From positions 62,001-126,000 of the forward strand of contig CAYGOF010000013.1 of NCBI GenBank assembly GCA_964351395.1: 64,000 nucleotides of DNA, in the 5' to 3' direction. The notes beneath the pieces were generated by a model. The model searched no databases, was not told the origin of the DNA, and was given only the letters and a program-made list of their open reading frames with translations. The translations under genes and the position numbers were made by a program. How positions within the stretch are numbered: the first letter of the stretch is position 1; each line of letters starts with the position of its first letter. Source of the stretch: Imperialibacter sp964351395. Lineage in GTDB: Bacteria > Bacteroidota > Bacteroidia > Cytophagales > Cyclobacteriaceae. This document shows, piece by piece, positions 24,031 through 32,960 of this stretch.

Positions 24031-26676
24031 CTAAAATTTAAAATTGTAGGATACAGAAGGTATAATAGTTCCTAAAACGGAATACCTGACGATTTCGGTC
24101 TGATTAGGATCAATAGTACTCTGTCTGAAAAGGTAAGAATAGGCATTTCGCCTGGCATATACATTGTAGACAGAAAAGGTCCAGCTCCCTTTAAACCTTC
24201 GGTTCAAGTTTTTTTCACTAATATAAGTGGCAGATAAATCCAACCGGTGATAGTCGGAAAGTCTCCCTTGATTTCTATTGGAGAAATTAGGGACTATCAC
24301 CCCATCATATTCGTACTTCGAATCTGGCAAAGTTACAGGGCGACCAGTGCTAAAATTAAAGGTGGAAGATAAGCTCCATTGCTGTCCTATGTCATAGATT
24401 CCCACCACAGACAAATCGTGTGTGCGGTCATAATCGCTGGGGAAAAATTGCCCATCATTCAGCGTTTCTTCAATAGTATTTCCTTGTACCCGGGTTTCAG
24501 CTCTTGAGAGCGTATAACTTACCCAGCCTTTTAACAAGCCCTCAGGCTTCCGCAAAAGTAATTCCATACCGTAGGCTCTCCCAACACCCGTGAGTATCTC
24601 TGTTTCAATTGTTTCATTCAGAATTAAATCGGCTCCATTTTTAAAAGCAATAGTGTTTTTAAGGCTTTTATAGTATCCTTCCAATGACATTTCGATCGAC
24701 TGATCAAAAAAATCGCGGTAGTATCCAATATTCCATTGGTTGGATTCTTCTGGTTTAATGTAGCGGTCACTGAGCTTCCAAATGTCTGTAGGGGATGGCG
24801 AAATTGTGTTGGTAATGCGGTGTATGTATTGATAGTTTTTGTTATAGCTTGCCTTAATTTTTGACTTTTTGGTCAACGCATAACTCAAAACAAGTCGCGG
24901 TTCTATTCCGTCATAAAAGTCAATTACTTGCCCAGGTTGGTATTGGAGGGTATCACTAATGGTCGCCCTCGTCTTCGGAATACCATCGAGATAAATGTAT
25001 TCATTCGAAGGTCCTAAGTAATAAAATCGAGACCACCTTAGGCCTCCTACAGTTTCAAAGCGATTCGTCCACTTTTTTTCCCAGCTTCCATAAATAGCTG
25101 GCTCAATAGCGTTTTCGGTTCCCAGTTTGATTTCTACAACAGATGCATCTTCAATGAGGGGCAATCTGTCTCCGGGATTAAGCTTATGAAAAATCGCAGA
25201 ATAACCGAAATTATAAGTATCGCTTGAATTAGCATAAAAACTAAAATCAGACTTAGAAGAAAAATTGGTTATAAAGGATGTTCCGATAAAGTTTGATATC
25301 TCCGACGGGTCCTCTGTTCTGTATCTATATTCGCTAGCAGTAAAAGTGTAGTTACTGAAAAGCCTATTGCCAAATATGTGGTTCCACCTGGCAGTCAATG
25401 CGCTATTGCCCCAGGTTCGCTGGAAAGTATCCCCTATACGATTTCTGTCCTGGCCGAAATAGCCAGATAGGTATACCTTGTTTTTGGAGTCCAGGTCGTA
25501 GTTGAGCTTCATATTAAAATCACCAAAATTGAGCGTGCTCCTTTTGATGCTTCGATCGCCCAAACTGTAGTTAATATTAAACAGCGAAGATCTCAGTGAA
25601 GCCAAAAATGAGCTTTTGCCCTTCACCAGTGGACCTTCCGCAACGGCCCTGGCAGAGAGCAATCCAAGCCCGCCTGCAAAGGCAAATTTCTCTTTATTGC
25701 CTTCCCGCTGGCGCACGCTTACGACGGAAGAAGTACGACCGCCATATGATGCTGGCACATCTCCCTTGTATATTTCAATGTCGTTGATTGCATCTGGATT
25801 AAAAACTCCTACCAAACCAAAAAAATGAGAGGTATTGAAAATTACGGCTTCATCTAGCAGAATTAGGTTATTATCAGCAGAGCCGCCCCGAACATTGATG
25901 CCTACAGCGTCTTCGCCGACATTTCGAATCCCGGGCAAAAGCAAGGCACCCTGCAGCACATCCACCTCGCTAAGGAAATATGGAATCTTTCCGAAGATAT
26001 TCCGGCCAATCTTGTGATAGCTTGTGTGCCGCGAAGTCAACATGACGTCCAAGTCTTTGGCCGTAATTACCAACTCGGGCAAATTAGTGCGTGTCAGCTC
26101 GAGTGAATAGTTTTTCTCTATTGTTTGGTCAAGAGCAATTTTCTCTACGAAAGGCTCATACCCAACAAAAGACACTTGTACCTGGTAAATTCCTTTGGGA
26201 ACCGACAAGGAATAAAATCCATAGGCATTGGTTGATGTTCCAACCTTAAGGCTATCGATCCAAAAAGTTGCACCTATCAATGCTTCATCTGAATTCGCTT
26301 CTCTTATAAACCCCTTTATTGTTACCAAGTTAGGCTTTCCCGTATTGATGGGTTTTGTACTGATAATGAGCAGTAAATCGTCCCTGAATTCATATCTCAG
26401 CGATTCTCCCTCAATCACCAAATCCATTAGCTTACCGAGGGAGATAGAAGTTGCCTCTACAACCAATTGCTTTTTGAAGGGTATTGACTGGTTGACATAA
26501 GATGGTCGATACCTTGTTTGATTGGCAATCAGTGCCAGAGCCTCTCTTATGGTAATTGTTTTTTTCTTTGTTGCGAGCTGAATAATGGGGTTGTCATGCT
26601 CTTGACCAAACAATGGTTTGTTGGCAATAAGCATTAAAGCATAACAAATAAAAACTACTCGGAACCCTTTATTCAT
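24031..26676 (-). CDS. STN-domain TonB-dependent receptor (signal-transducing)
   Basis: An 881-residue outer-membrane active transporter. After the signal peptide (ending PLFGQEH) come an STN/secretin-like domain (about 30-110; ITIREALALIANQ), a carboxypeptidase-regulatory-like beta sandwich (about 118-205; EALIGATFWIDSLKVGTSTNAYGF), a plug (about 210-330; GGSADNNLILLDEAVIF) and a 22-strand barrel ending in an aromatic residue. The STN domain is the part that contacts FecR proteins, so this receptor both imports and reports its ligand. It lies in order sigma, FecR, receptor, DUF4249, a complete cell-surface signalling module. The ligand cannot be inferred; peptides, oligosaccharides and siderophores are all handled by such systems. 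Confidence 0.92.
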   Translation of the reverse strand: MNKGFRVVFICYALMLIANKPLFGQEHDNPIIQLATKKKTITIREALALIANQTRYRPSYVNQSIPFKKQLVVEATSISLGKLMDLVIEGESLRYEFRDDLLLIISTKPINTGKPNLVTIKGFIREANSDEALIGATFWIDSLKVGTSTNAYGFYSLSVPKGIYQVQVSFVGYEPFVEKIALDQTIEKNYSLELTRTNLPELVITAKDLDVMLTSRHTSYHKIGRNIFGKIPYFLSEVDVLQGALLLPGIRNVGEDAVGINVRGGSADNNLILLDEAVIFNTSHFFGLVGVFNPDAINDIEIYKGDVPASYGGRTSSVVSVRQREGNKEKFAFAGGLGLLSARAVAEGPLVKGKSSFLASLRSSLFNINYSLGDRSIKRSTLNFGDFNMKLNYDLDSKNKVYLSGYFGQDRNRIGDTFQRTWGNSALTARWNHIFGNRLFSNYTFTASEYRYRTEDPSEISNFIGTSFITNFSSKSDFSFYANSSDTYNFGYSAIFHKLNPGDRLPLIEDASVVEIKLGTENAIEPAIYGSWEKKWTNRFETVGGLRWSRFYYLGPSNEYIYLDGIPKTRATISDTLQYQPGQVIDFYDGIEPRLVLSYALTKKSKIKASYNKNYQYIHRITNTISPSPTDIWKLSDRYIKPEESNQWNIGYYRDFFDQSIEMSLEGYYKSLKNTIAFKNGADLILNETIETEILTGVGRAYGMELLLRKPEGLLKGWVSYTLSRAETRVQGNTIEETLNDGQFFPSDYDRTHDLSVVGIYDIGQQWSLSSTFNFSTGRPVTLPDSKYEYDGVIVPNFSNRNQGRLSDYHRLDLSATYISEKNLNRRFKGSWTFSVYNVYARRNAYSYLFRQSTIDPNQTEIVRYSVLGTIIPSVSYNFKF

Positions 26677-26767
26677 ACTCCAGTAAAACGTCTTTTAAAG
26701 AAGGACATATTTATCCTCTAAAAGGTAACTATTGGAGTATTAAATTAAAAAAGAGGTTGGAAGTTCC

Positions 26768-27712
26768 CTACTTTGTTTGGCAAGGGCCAGCAGTAAGGAT
26801 GTAGGTATTCTCTTTTTGAGTCACCTTTCCATTCAGTAAGGTGGAAACTACCTGTAAACTTTCACTTAGAGAGAGGTCCTTTAGTGTCAAGCTCAACGAA
26901 CAGTCATTCAACAGCTCATCAGCGACTTCGATATCAACCCTATAGTGCGCTTCAATTTGAAGCAAAATGTCTACCAGTTTTTTGTTATCAAAGTACATTA
27001 CCCCAGTTTTCCACGATAGGAAATTCAGGTCAGCTATCCTTGACTTTTCAATTAGGTTTTGCTCGTAAACAGTATTTATTTGCTCTTGTTCCTGCACTTT
27101 AATGACCTTGTCGAGGGTGGTCACTTCAACTATTCCTTCCACCACCGCCAGCATGGCGCCTTTTTTGGTGTTCTTAAGGTCAAATTCAGTACCAATTACT
27201 TTAGCAGAAATACCAGGTGCATTTACCACAAAAGGTGACTCCGGATCATGTACCACTTTAAAATAAGCCTCTCCTTTCAATGCAATTGCTCTTGGCACAT
27301 CTTCCGAATAACTGATCTGGCTTCCTTCTTTGATCCAAACATGGGAGCCATCTGGAAGTAAAATATCTTTCCCTCCTTCACTTGCACTAATTACAATATC
27401 ATTTGAAAATATTTTTGAAACTGTACCAGACTGAAAGAGAAATAAGCTTCCTAGCATAAGGGTCACACTAGCAGCAGCCCAATAAAAATACTTCAAGGCG
27501 ATCACCTTCTTTTCTTCGGTGAGCTTGCTTTTTACTTTTGTCCATGCACAATCCACATCGGGGCAAAACCCTGTTGAATCCATTGAGGCATGGTTCCAGA
27601 CCTTCACGGTGTCTTGCAATTCAGGTGACAACGGCTCGCCTTCTGCTTCTATTTTCGAAGTGTTCTTCCCTTTACCGTTAAAATAATTAACCAAATCTCG
27701 TTGCATTTTCAT
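26768..27712 (-). CDS. FecR family anti-sigma factor / sigma regulator
   Basis: A 314-residue inner-membrane protein with a cytoplasmic N-terminus, one membrane helix (about 75-97; YFYWAAASVTLMLGSLFLF), a FecR domain (about 105-205; DILLPDGSHVWIKEGSQISY, GEAYFKV, VIGTEFDL) and a C-terminal DUF4974 domain (about 245-312; FDNKKLVDILLQIEAHYRVDI). It should hold the upstream ECF sigma factor inactive until the STN domain of the receptor signals ligand binding. The N-terminal part is short and lacks a clear zinc-binding HxxxCxxC motif, which is normal for FecR-type regulators. Confidence 0.9.
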   Translation of the reverse strand: MKMQRDLVNYFNGKGKNTSKIEAEGEPLSPELQDTVKVWNHASMDSTGFCPDVDCAWTKVKSKLTEEKKVIALKYFYWAAASVTLMLGSLFLFQSGTVSKIFSNDIVISASEGGKDILLPDGSHVWIKEGSQISYSEDVPRAIALKGEAYFKVVHDPESPFVVNAPGISAKVIGTEFDLKNTKKGAMLAVVEGIVEVTTLDKVIKVQEQEQINTVYEQNLIEKSRIADLNFLSWKTGVMYFDNKKLVDILLQIEAHYRVDIEVADELLNDCSLSLTLKDLSLSESLQVVSTLLNGKVTQKENTYILTAGPCQTK

Positions 27713-27762
27713 CAGGTGTCCTATTTAGGAGTCAACAAATGAAGAACTGACCCCCAAGCTAT

Positions 27763-28326
27763 CTACAAAAAAGTTTCAACAATGGCCAATAATATTAAAG
27801 AGAGCTTATCTATAAAAGGCTTTAGACTTACCCTGAGCTTTTTTAGAGCAATGCTCATTTGATTCTCAACTGTTTTCAGAGATAAGTCAAGTTGATCAGC
27901 AATTTCCTGATAAGTGAGACCTTCTTCCCTGCTCAGGATAAATATAGCTTTGCAGCGCTCGGGAAGCAGATTAATGGCTGTCTGCACAATTCCATAAAGC
28001 TCTTTGTATTCAATCTGAGTAGTGTCTGAGTAATCGATCCGCTCATTCAAATCGTTCAATTCCTCTTTTTTCAGCTCTTTGGGTAATTGTAATTTGAGGT
28101 AGTTGATCGAACGGTTTCTAACTGAAGCCACTAGGTAGGACTTTACCGAATAGTTAATATTAATCTCTTCTCTTCTCTCCCAGAAATTAATAAAAACTTC
28201 TTGAACTACTTCTTCCGCAACTTCCTCATTGCGAGTCAATTTCAAAGCATACCTACATAATTCAGTATAGTGTAGTCTGAAAAGTTCTTCAAATGAAGAA
28301 AGGTTGTCAGGAAGTAATTGGCTCAA
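27763..28326 (-). CDS. ECF RNA polymerase sigma factor of the FecR/TonB locus (TTG start)
   Basis: A 187-residue Bacteroidota-type ECF sigma factor. Region 2 appears as FEELFRLHYTELCRYALKLTRNEEVAEEVVQEVFINFWERR and region 4 as LPERCKAIFILSREEGLTYQEIADQLDLSLKTVENQMSIALKKLR. The first codon that allows a full region 2 is TTG at 28326: an in-frame TAG lies two codons upstream and there is no ATG before region 4, so a TTG start is strongly indicated. Its FecR partner starts 51 bp after its stop. It should drive the receptor operon and possibly its own gene. Confidence 0.92.
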   Translation of the reverse strand: MSQLLPDNLSSFEELFRLHYTELCRYALKLTRNEEVAEEVVQEVFINFWERREEININYSVKSYLVASVRNRSINYLKLQLPKELKKEELNDLNERIDYSDTTQIEYKELYGIVQTAINLLPERCKAIFILSREEGLTYQEIADQLDLSLKTVENQMSIALKKLRVSLKPFIDKLSLILLAIVETFL

Positions 28327-28385
28327 ATTCTATACCGATAAAAAAACACAAATTCAGTCGAAATTAGCAGTTGAAATGACATTCT

Positions 28386-28421
28386 AAAAAAGGAAAGCCC
28401 CGTAAAACGAGGCGTTTCCTT
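28386..28421 (-). terminator. Terminator of the serine hydrolase operon
   Basis: On the minus strand AAGGAAACGCCTCG and CGGGGCTTTCCTT pair imperfectly and are followed by TTTTTT. It ends the run of genes from 32569 to 28520 and isolates it from the sigma factor gene. Confidence 0.75.
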
Positions 28422-28519
28422 AACAACCAACCAAACCTAATGTTTAATAGTTTCAACGAAGCCCAATATGAAATATTTGACTTTCAGTTCTCTTTTTAAC
28501 AATTGATATGTGGATGACC

Positions 28520-29635
28520 CTAATTTGCCTCACTAAGTTGGAGCGTTTGCAACAAATAGTTGGAAAGAATATAGTACCCAAGGTTAGTTGTATTATTGGC
28601 CCGTCCAGTGGTGGTTAGCACAAAAACCATGTTGTACTCTGGTAATACAAAGAGATACTGGTCATCGTCGCTCAAGCCATAAAAAGTTTTGTTTTCTGGA
28701 AAATAAACCATCCAGGAGCTATCATCGGAAAACCTCCACCAAAAGTAACCGACATCCAGGAAACTAGAAATTCGGTGTTTCACGGTGGTAGACTCCTCCA
28801 GCCATGAGTTACCCACAATCTGTTTGCCTTCCCATTCCCCACCCTCAAGCGTGAGATAACCAATTTTGATCAAATCAAATGGCCGTAGCGACAATCCAAG
28901 CGAAATATTACTCAGGCCTTTTGCGTCTTTCTCTACCTCCCAATCCAAAATTTCTAATGGAGCAAATAGTCGTTGGTTTATATAGTCGTCAATTGAGAGG
29001 CCTGAAGCTTCTTCCAGGGCTTTCACTATTAGTAAACCCGCAGCTGAATTTTGTGAATAACGTTGTCCGGGAACACTTTCCATTTGTTTCGAAAGAAGGA
29101 ATTCCACCATATCAGGTTGAGTTGTTACCATGACAGCGTCGTTGGATGGTGAATTGATTCCTGTAAGCCCTTCATTCCATGAAAGACCTGACTTCATCGT
29201 CAGTATATCCCTGAAGCGTATCTGTTTTTTCAGCTCATTGTCTTGAAAAAAGGGCTGATAGCTCCCCAGGTACTCATATATTGGGTCGTCTACACTTTCA
29301 AAATATCCGTCTTGAATCCCCAGCCCCATTAACAATGATATAACTACATTGCCCATGCTACCTATCCTTTGAAGCGAATCCCTTGCCCGCAGGCCATAAT
29401 AGTTTTCAAATATCAGTTGCCCATCCCGTATCACAAGCATACTACTCACAGGCCCCAGTCTATTGGCTGATAGAAGGCTGTCCAGATCAAGTAGCAATGA
29501 TTCGTCGAAGCCTTGTTTGGCTGGGTCTCCGTACCTCCATGGGGATTCATCCGGACGTATGTCGTCATTCAAACGGCATGCCTGAGGCAAACCAATCAGT
29601 ACGATCAAAACGACGATAGTGCCAAGTTTTTTCAA
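28520..29635 (-). CDS. Beta-lactamase-family serine hydrolase homologue lacking the catalytic lysine
   Basis: A 371-residue lipoprotein (lipobox GLPQAC) of the class C beta-lactamase / penicillin-binding fold. Alignment by eye with family members puts the SxxK motif at Ser93-Met-Gly-Asn96, so the general-base lysine is Asn; the flanking ISLLMGLG is conserved. The second motif YxN is YSQ in QRYSQNSAAGLL, and no clear KTG or HxG triad is seen near the C-terminus (FYGLSDDDQYLFVLPEY). The protein therefore looks like a pseudoenzyme or a much-altered hydrolase. Its start overlaps the stop of the outer-membrane protein gene upstream in an ATGA, implying translational coupling. Confidence 0.82.
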   Translation of the reverse strand: MKKLGTIVVLIVLIGLPQACRLNDDIRPDESPWRYGDPAKQGFDESLLLDLDSLLSANRLGPVSSMLVIRDGQLIFENYYGLRARDSLQRIGSMGNVVISLLMGLGIQDGYFESVDDPIYEYLGSYQPFFQDNELKKQIRFRDILTMKSGLSWNEGLTGINSPSNDAVMVTTQPDMVEFLLSKQMESVPGQRYSQNSAAGLLIVKALEEASGLSIDDYINQRLFAPLEILDWEVEKDAKGLSNISLGLSLRPFDLIKIGYLTLEGGEWEGKQIVGNSWLEESTTVKHRISSFLDVGYFWWRFSDDSSWMVYFPENKTFYGLSDDDQYLFVLPEYNMVFVLTTTGRANNTTNLGYYILSNYLLQTLQLSEAN

Positions 29636-30276
29636 AAGAGTCCCACTTTTATCATAAAATTGAATGTCATCCCGGAGAAGTCTTTATCAGATAACTCCGG
29701 AATACTCAGTCCCTTCACTTGCTGGTAACCCACTTCGGTGTGCAGTGCCACGAAGCTCAGAATTTTCCAATCGATCCCTACGGATGGCTGGATAAATAGC
29801 GCATAATCTTCAAACATATTGTAGAAGTTATCCGTCCGTTCCCAAAATACTTTACCCTGCCCGAGCTTGATGTCACCAGTAAAATCAATCACTTTTTTCA
29901 AATGGGTTTTATACCCTGTCCAAAGCCCGGCATGCCCGTATTTCATACTGAATTCGTTAGGAAAAATCAGCCGCTCAGTATACTCTCCTTGAAACACGTT
30001 CCCATACGCTCCAATATGATATTGTTGCTTAAAAACAAAGCTCAAACCAATGCCCAGGTTAGTTCCTGATGCCTTTGAAACTGAAGAAGGCTCTGCAAAA
30101 GCAGCAAGCCAAAACCCATAGCGATGAAAACCTTCTTTCTGTGGTTTCTTGAATGTTTTCACAGAATCTGCGCTGATAGAATCAGTTGGAAACTCCATTT
30201 TCTGGGCCACACCATGCGTTGCCGCTGCAAGCATCAACACAACGAAGAAACCTACTTTCATATGAAAATTAAACAT
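29632..30276 (-). CDS. Small outer-membrane beta-barrel protein
   Basis: A 214-residue exported protein (signal peptide VLMLAAATHGVAQ) whose mature part alternates polar and hydrophobic residues in about eight strands (GTNLGIGLSFVF, QYHIGAYGNVFQGEY, AGLWTGYKTHL, LHTEVGYQQVKG) and ends with FMIKVGLF, a C-terminal aromatic signature of outer-membrane insertion. No specific family was recognised. An internal ATG at 30261 would also give a good signal peptide. It is coupled to the downstream serine hydrolase homologue by a 4-bp overlap, so the two products probably work together at the outer membrane. Confidence 0.7.
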   Translation of the reverse strand: MFNFHMKVGFFVVLMLAAATHGVAQKMEFPTDSISADSVKTFKKPQKEGFHRYGFWLAAFAEPSSVSKASGTNLGIGLSFVFKQQYHIGAYGNVFQGEYTERLIFPNEFSMKYGHAGLWTGYKTHLKKVIDFTGDIKLGQGKVFWERTDNFYNMFEDYALFIQPSVGIDWKILSFVALHTEVGYQQVKGLSIPELSDKDFSGMTFNFMIKVGLF

Positions 30277-30294
30277 GGTGGTTTCGTTTTTCCC

Positions 30295-30699
30295 TTATTC
30301 ATCATGCTCCAAGGTACTTAATTCGATATTCAAAGCTTTGGTTGAGATCTGAGTTTCATAAAAAGACAAGCCAAGAGAAACCAACAAAAGCAACAGACTA
30401 GCCACAAAAAGGTAGCTCCCGAGCATATTGTTATTCAGATACAAAAATAATATTGACAACACGCAGCCGAGAAAACTTAATATGCCAAATGCCTGCATAT
30501 TTCGAATAAGAAGTAGCCGAAGCCTTAAGTTTTTAATTTGTTCCTTGATTGGAACTGTATGTTCACTTTTTACCTCTGACTGCCTTTTATAGAGCCCTCT
30601 TATGAGGCTTGCAATCGCCAAAAATCTATTTGTATACGCCAAAAGCAATAAGGTAATGGCTGGAAACAGAAGCGCCGGAGTGCTTAAATCTAACTGCAT
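30295..30699 (-). CDS. DUF2721 membrane protein
   Basis: A 134-residue integral membrane protein of the DUF2721 family, with TM segments at about 7-27, 70-90 and 92-112. The family marker is the N-terminal TPALLFPAITLLLLAYTNRFLAIASLIRGL. It is widespread in Gram-negatives with no known function. It begins one base after the stop of the MpaB-like gene and ends 18 bp before the outer-membrane gene, so it sits within the same operon. Confidence 0.82.
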   Translation of the reverse strand: MQLDLSTPALLFPAITLLLLAYTNRFLAIASLIRGLYKRQSEVKSEHTVPIKEQIKNLRLRLLLIRNMQAFGILSFLGCVLSILFLYLNNNMLGSYLFVASLLLLLVSLGLSFYETQISTKALNIELSTLEHDE

Positions 30700-30700
30700 G

Positions 30701-31711
30701 CTATAAATTTACTCTATCAATTTGATCATTTCCCCATAAAAAATCGATGCCGATCAATTGCTGCATGGTTGTTAATCCGATCAATGCTTTGACCTTTGCC
30801 TTTTCGATACCCGATGATTTTACGCCTAAAAGTCCAGCAACTTCAGGCCCGAGCAAGTGTTCCATTAAGGCTAAAGTAGGCAGAGGAAGCTTTTTGGCGT
30901 CCATCTCATCAGCCACATACTGGCTCAGCGAAGTCGTCAGGGTTTTCCCTTCCATTGACTCCCTGAAGTGCCGTTGCCTAATCTTATTTTCGAGGCCAAT
31001 GGCTTCTTTGGCATTTGACATCAATAGCGGTTCATCGATACCCATCAAGAAACCTACCACTTTCCAAAGATGTAAGAAATCAGCGCTTTGTGACTTTTTC
31101 ACATCCACTCCGAGCTTTCGAAGGCCTCTCAGTACAATGAGTGAAAAAGCTAGATTGGTTCCCGCCATATCTTCCTGGTTGATTGGCAAACCCCAGCTAG
31201 ATTGCCAAAAAGGCTGATCCTTTAAGTAAAAGCGATTAAGAGCGTGCATCAGGCGAACCTTCTGTATGCTTCTAAACGCCCTGCCCTTTTGTTGGAATGC
31301 ACCTTCTTCACAAATATCTAACACGAAGGAAGCAGTTTCAGTTAATCGCTTACCCGGTGAGTCTCTTAATCTTTTTGAATGAAAAAGCACTTTCGCGCCA
31401 TCAGCAGCAGCATAGCAATATGGAAGCGAATAAAGCCCCAAACAAAGATAAATGAATGGTCTGTGCTCGTTAAAAAAACGTTGAGACTGGCTCAGAACCG
31501 GAAGATTAGCCCACGGGGGAAGGATTGAAGTTTCTTCGATGAATGCTAAGAGCTCAGGACTCCAGCTATGATCGGGCTCATCGCTATTTTTTACAAATTC
31601 TCTCCACCCTGGAGACCCCCAAAAACCAGGTGATTCTTTTTGGATAACCGCTACGACGTTGTCGGCGAGTTGGTCTCCTTGTGAGCGATAGACATTTAAT
31701 TCCATGGACAT
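30701..31711 (-). CDS. MpaB/Lcp-like oxygenase family protein (DUF2236)
   Basis: A 336-residue protein of the ER-bound-oxygenase mpaB / rubber oxygenase (Lcp) family, which binds heme b and oxidises lipophilic substrates in characterised members. Conserved blocks are SKRLRDSPGKRLTETASFVLD, KVRLMHALNRFYL (with the conserved Arg and His) and NQEDMAGTNLAFS, and the all-helical composition fits. The substrate here is not known. The mature N-terminus has no signal peptide, so it is probably cytoplasmic or membrane-associated. It opens the tight four-gene cluster running down to 28520, preceded by an unknown gene 48 bp upstream on the same strand. Confidence 0.78.
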   Translation of the reverse strand: MSMELNVYRSQGDQLADNVVAVIQKESPGFWGSPGWREFVKNSDEPDHSWSPELLAFIEETSILPPWANLPVLSQSQRFFNEHRPFIYLCLGLYSLPYCYAAADGAKVLFHSKRLRDSPGKRLTETASFVLDICEEGAFQQKGRAFRSIQKVRLMHALNRFYLKDQPFWQSSWGLPINQEDMAGTNLAFSLIVLRGLRKLGVDVKKSQSADFLHLWKVVGFLMGIDEPLLMSNAKEAIGLENKIRQRHFRESMEGKTLTTSLSQYVADEMDAKKLPLPTLALMEHLLGPEVAGLLGVKSSGIEKAKVKALIGLTTMQQLIGIDFLWGNDQIDRVNL

Positions 31712-31759
31712 GCAGTTCGTCTTATAACCCTGTATGCCACCAGGAAGTTAGAAAAAGGG

Positions 31760-32569
31760 CTAAAAAGATTTCAATACTTTGCAGGAGGATCCGTTTTTGA
31801 CGAACGTGTACCTGGAATTCTCGTACTTGTAAAACTTTACACCCATAAGTAGAAAGACACCAACTTTTTCAGGCAATCCTTTGGGGGGAACAATTGACAA
31901 TTGAGCTGTAACAGGCTGAATGGCAATTTTCAGGTCTGGAAACATCTGACTTTCAAAAGCATCTGACAGTCCATGATGATCTGCATTGCATGGCCGATAA
32001 GAGCCATCCTGCTCATCAAAATAAAAATCTGAAATACTGACAAGGTTAGCCGTTAACTTAAAATGGGTAGCACCCTGAGGAAAGGCAATGCTCTTTTCGG
32101 GAATAAAGCCTGGGAAATGCAGGATTATATGGCCTCTTCCCTGACCTGGATGTACAAAATATTTTGGGTAGAATGTATTGTTAAATGGAAATTGAGGATT
32201 GAATTCAAACCCCTCGACCTCAGTACCGAATTTACTTGGGGTTAAGGGACGACGACCAGTGGGCCCTTCAACTTTTTTAACCAAGCCTCTAAACTTAGCA
32301 GTAAGTTTACCTGATGAATACGTTTCGCACACATCACTTAAATCACCGGTTAAGGTGCTTCTCATTGTTCTAGCCATCATACTGGCTACACCAAATTCCT
32401 TTTGGTTATTCCTTAATTCCTGATAGGATTCCTTGCTCTTGATATCATGTGCACTTGGACCGCCCTTCCTGGCAACAATCTGTCGATCTACCCCACTGAT
32501 TCTGTATACTCTCCAATCTTTTGGGTTATCAATTGCTACACTTTTTCTGAGCTCTAGGTTTTCATTCAT
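31760..32569 (-). CDS. Conserved Bacteroidota protein of unknown function
   Basis: A 269-residue protein without signal peptide or membrane segment. The N-terminal part (VARKGGPSAHDIKSKESYQELRNNQKEFG, then ASMMARTMRSTL) is basic and helical; the rest is beta-rich with several Gly-Pro turns (FVHPGQGRGHIILHFPGF). I recall similar unnamed Bacteroidota proteins but no named family. The ATG at 32569 is preferred to a GTG two codons upstream. It lies 48 bp before the MpaB-like gene with no terminator between, so it may be the first gene of that operon. Confidence 0.7.
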   Translation of the reverse strand: MNENLELRKSVAIDNPKDWRVYRISGVDRQIVARKGGPSAHDIKSKESYQELRNNQKEFGVASMMARTMRSTLTGDLSDVCETYSSGKLTAKFRGLVKKVEGPTGRRPLTPSKFGTEVEGFEFNPQFPFNNTFYPKYFVHPGQGRGHIILHFPGFIPEKSIAFPQGATHFKLTANLVSISDFYFDEQDGSYRPCNADHHGLSDAFESQMFPDLKIAIQPVTAQLSIVPPKGLPEKVGVFLLMGVKFYKYENSRYTFVKNGSSCKVLKSF

Positions 32570-32930
32570 TATCACGGCTGGTTAACATTTCTACACAAAA
32601 TTCGATACACTAAAATTCTCCTATTCAAAAAATATCACTATTCAAATATTAATTCCTCTTGACGATTCTCCTAATTCTCCCAAAAATTATAAAAGTTTAT
32701 GCGCAGAAGCAAAATTTAAATAAGATTTGTGATGAGCGTAATAAACAGAACTCTTGAATCATCAAATCGAAGATAAAGCATGCAACGGTTACAAACTTGT
32801 ATTCCTCTAATATTTCTAACCTCACCAAGTTCAACAAACTAATTAAAGTGCTACTTTAACTACCCTTTGTTTTCTTACACAAACTTTATCCACAAAGATG
32901 ATCGTTTATCCGTATCAGTTTTTTACTGTT
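32570..32930. other. AT-rich intergenic region between divergent genes
   Basis: About 360 bp with no open frame over 40 codons that looks coding, no strong hairpin and no repeat. It should contain the promoters of the 31760 operon and, at its right end, of the DUF2062 gene. Confidence 0.5.
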
Positions 32931-32938
32931 TACCTTTG
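32931..32938 (+). promoter_or_regulatory. Bacteroidota -7 promoter element for the DUF2062 gene
   Basis: TACCTTTG, 23 nt upstream of the ATG at 32961, matching the TAnnTTTG consensus. Confidence 0.5.
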
Positions 32939-32960
32939 GAACATGAGGATGTAATATTAA

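Noticed and set aside
30747..31217. 156-codon open frame on the plus strand
   Set aside because: Antisense to the MpaB-like gene, with Ser-rich composition typical of reverse-frame shadows.
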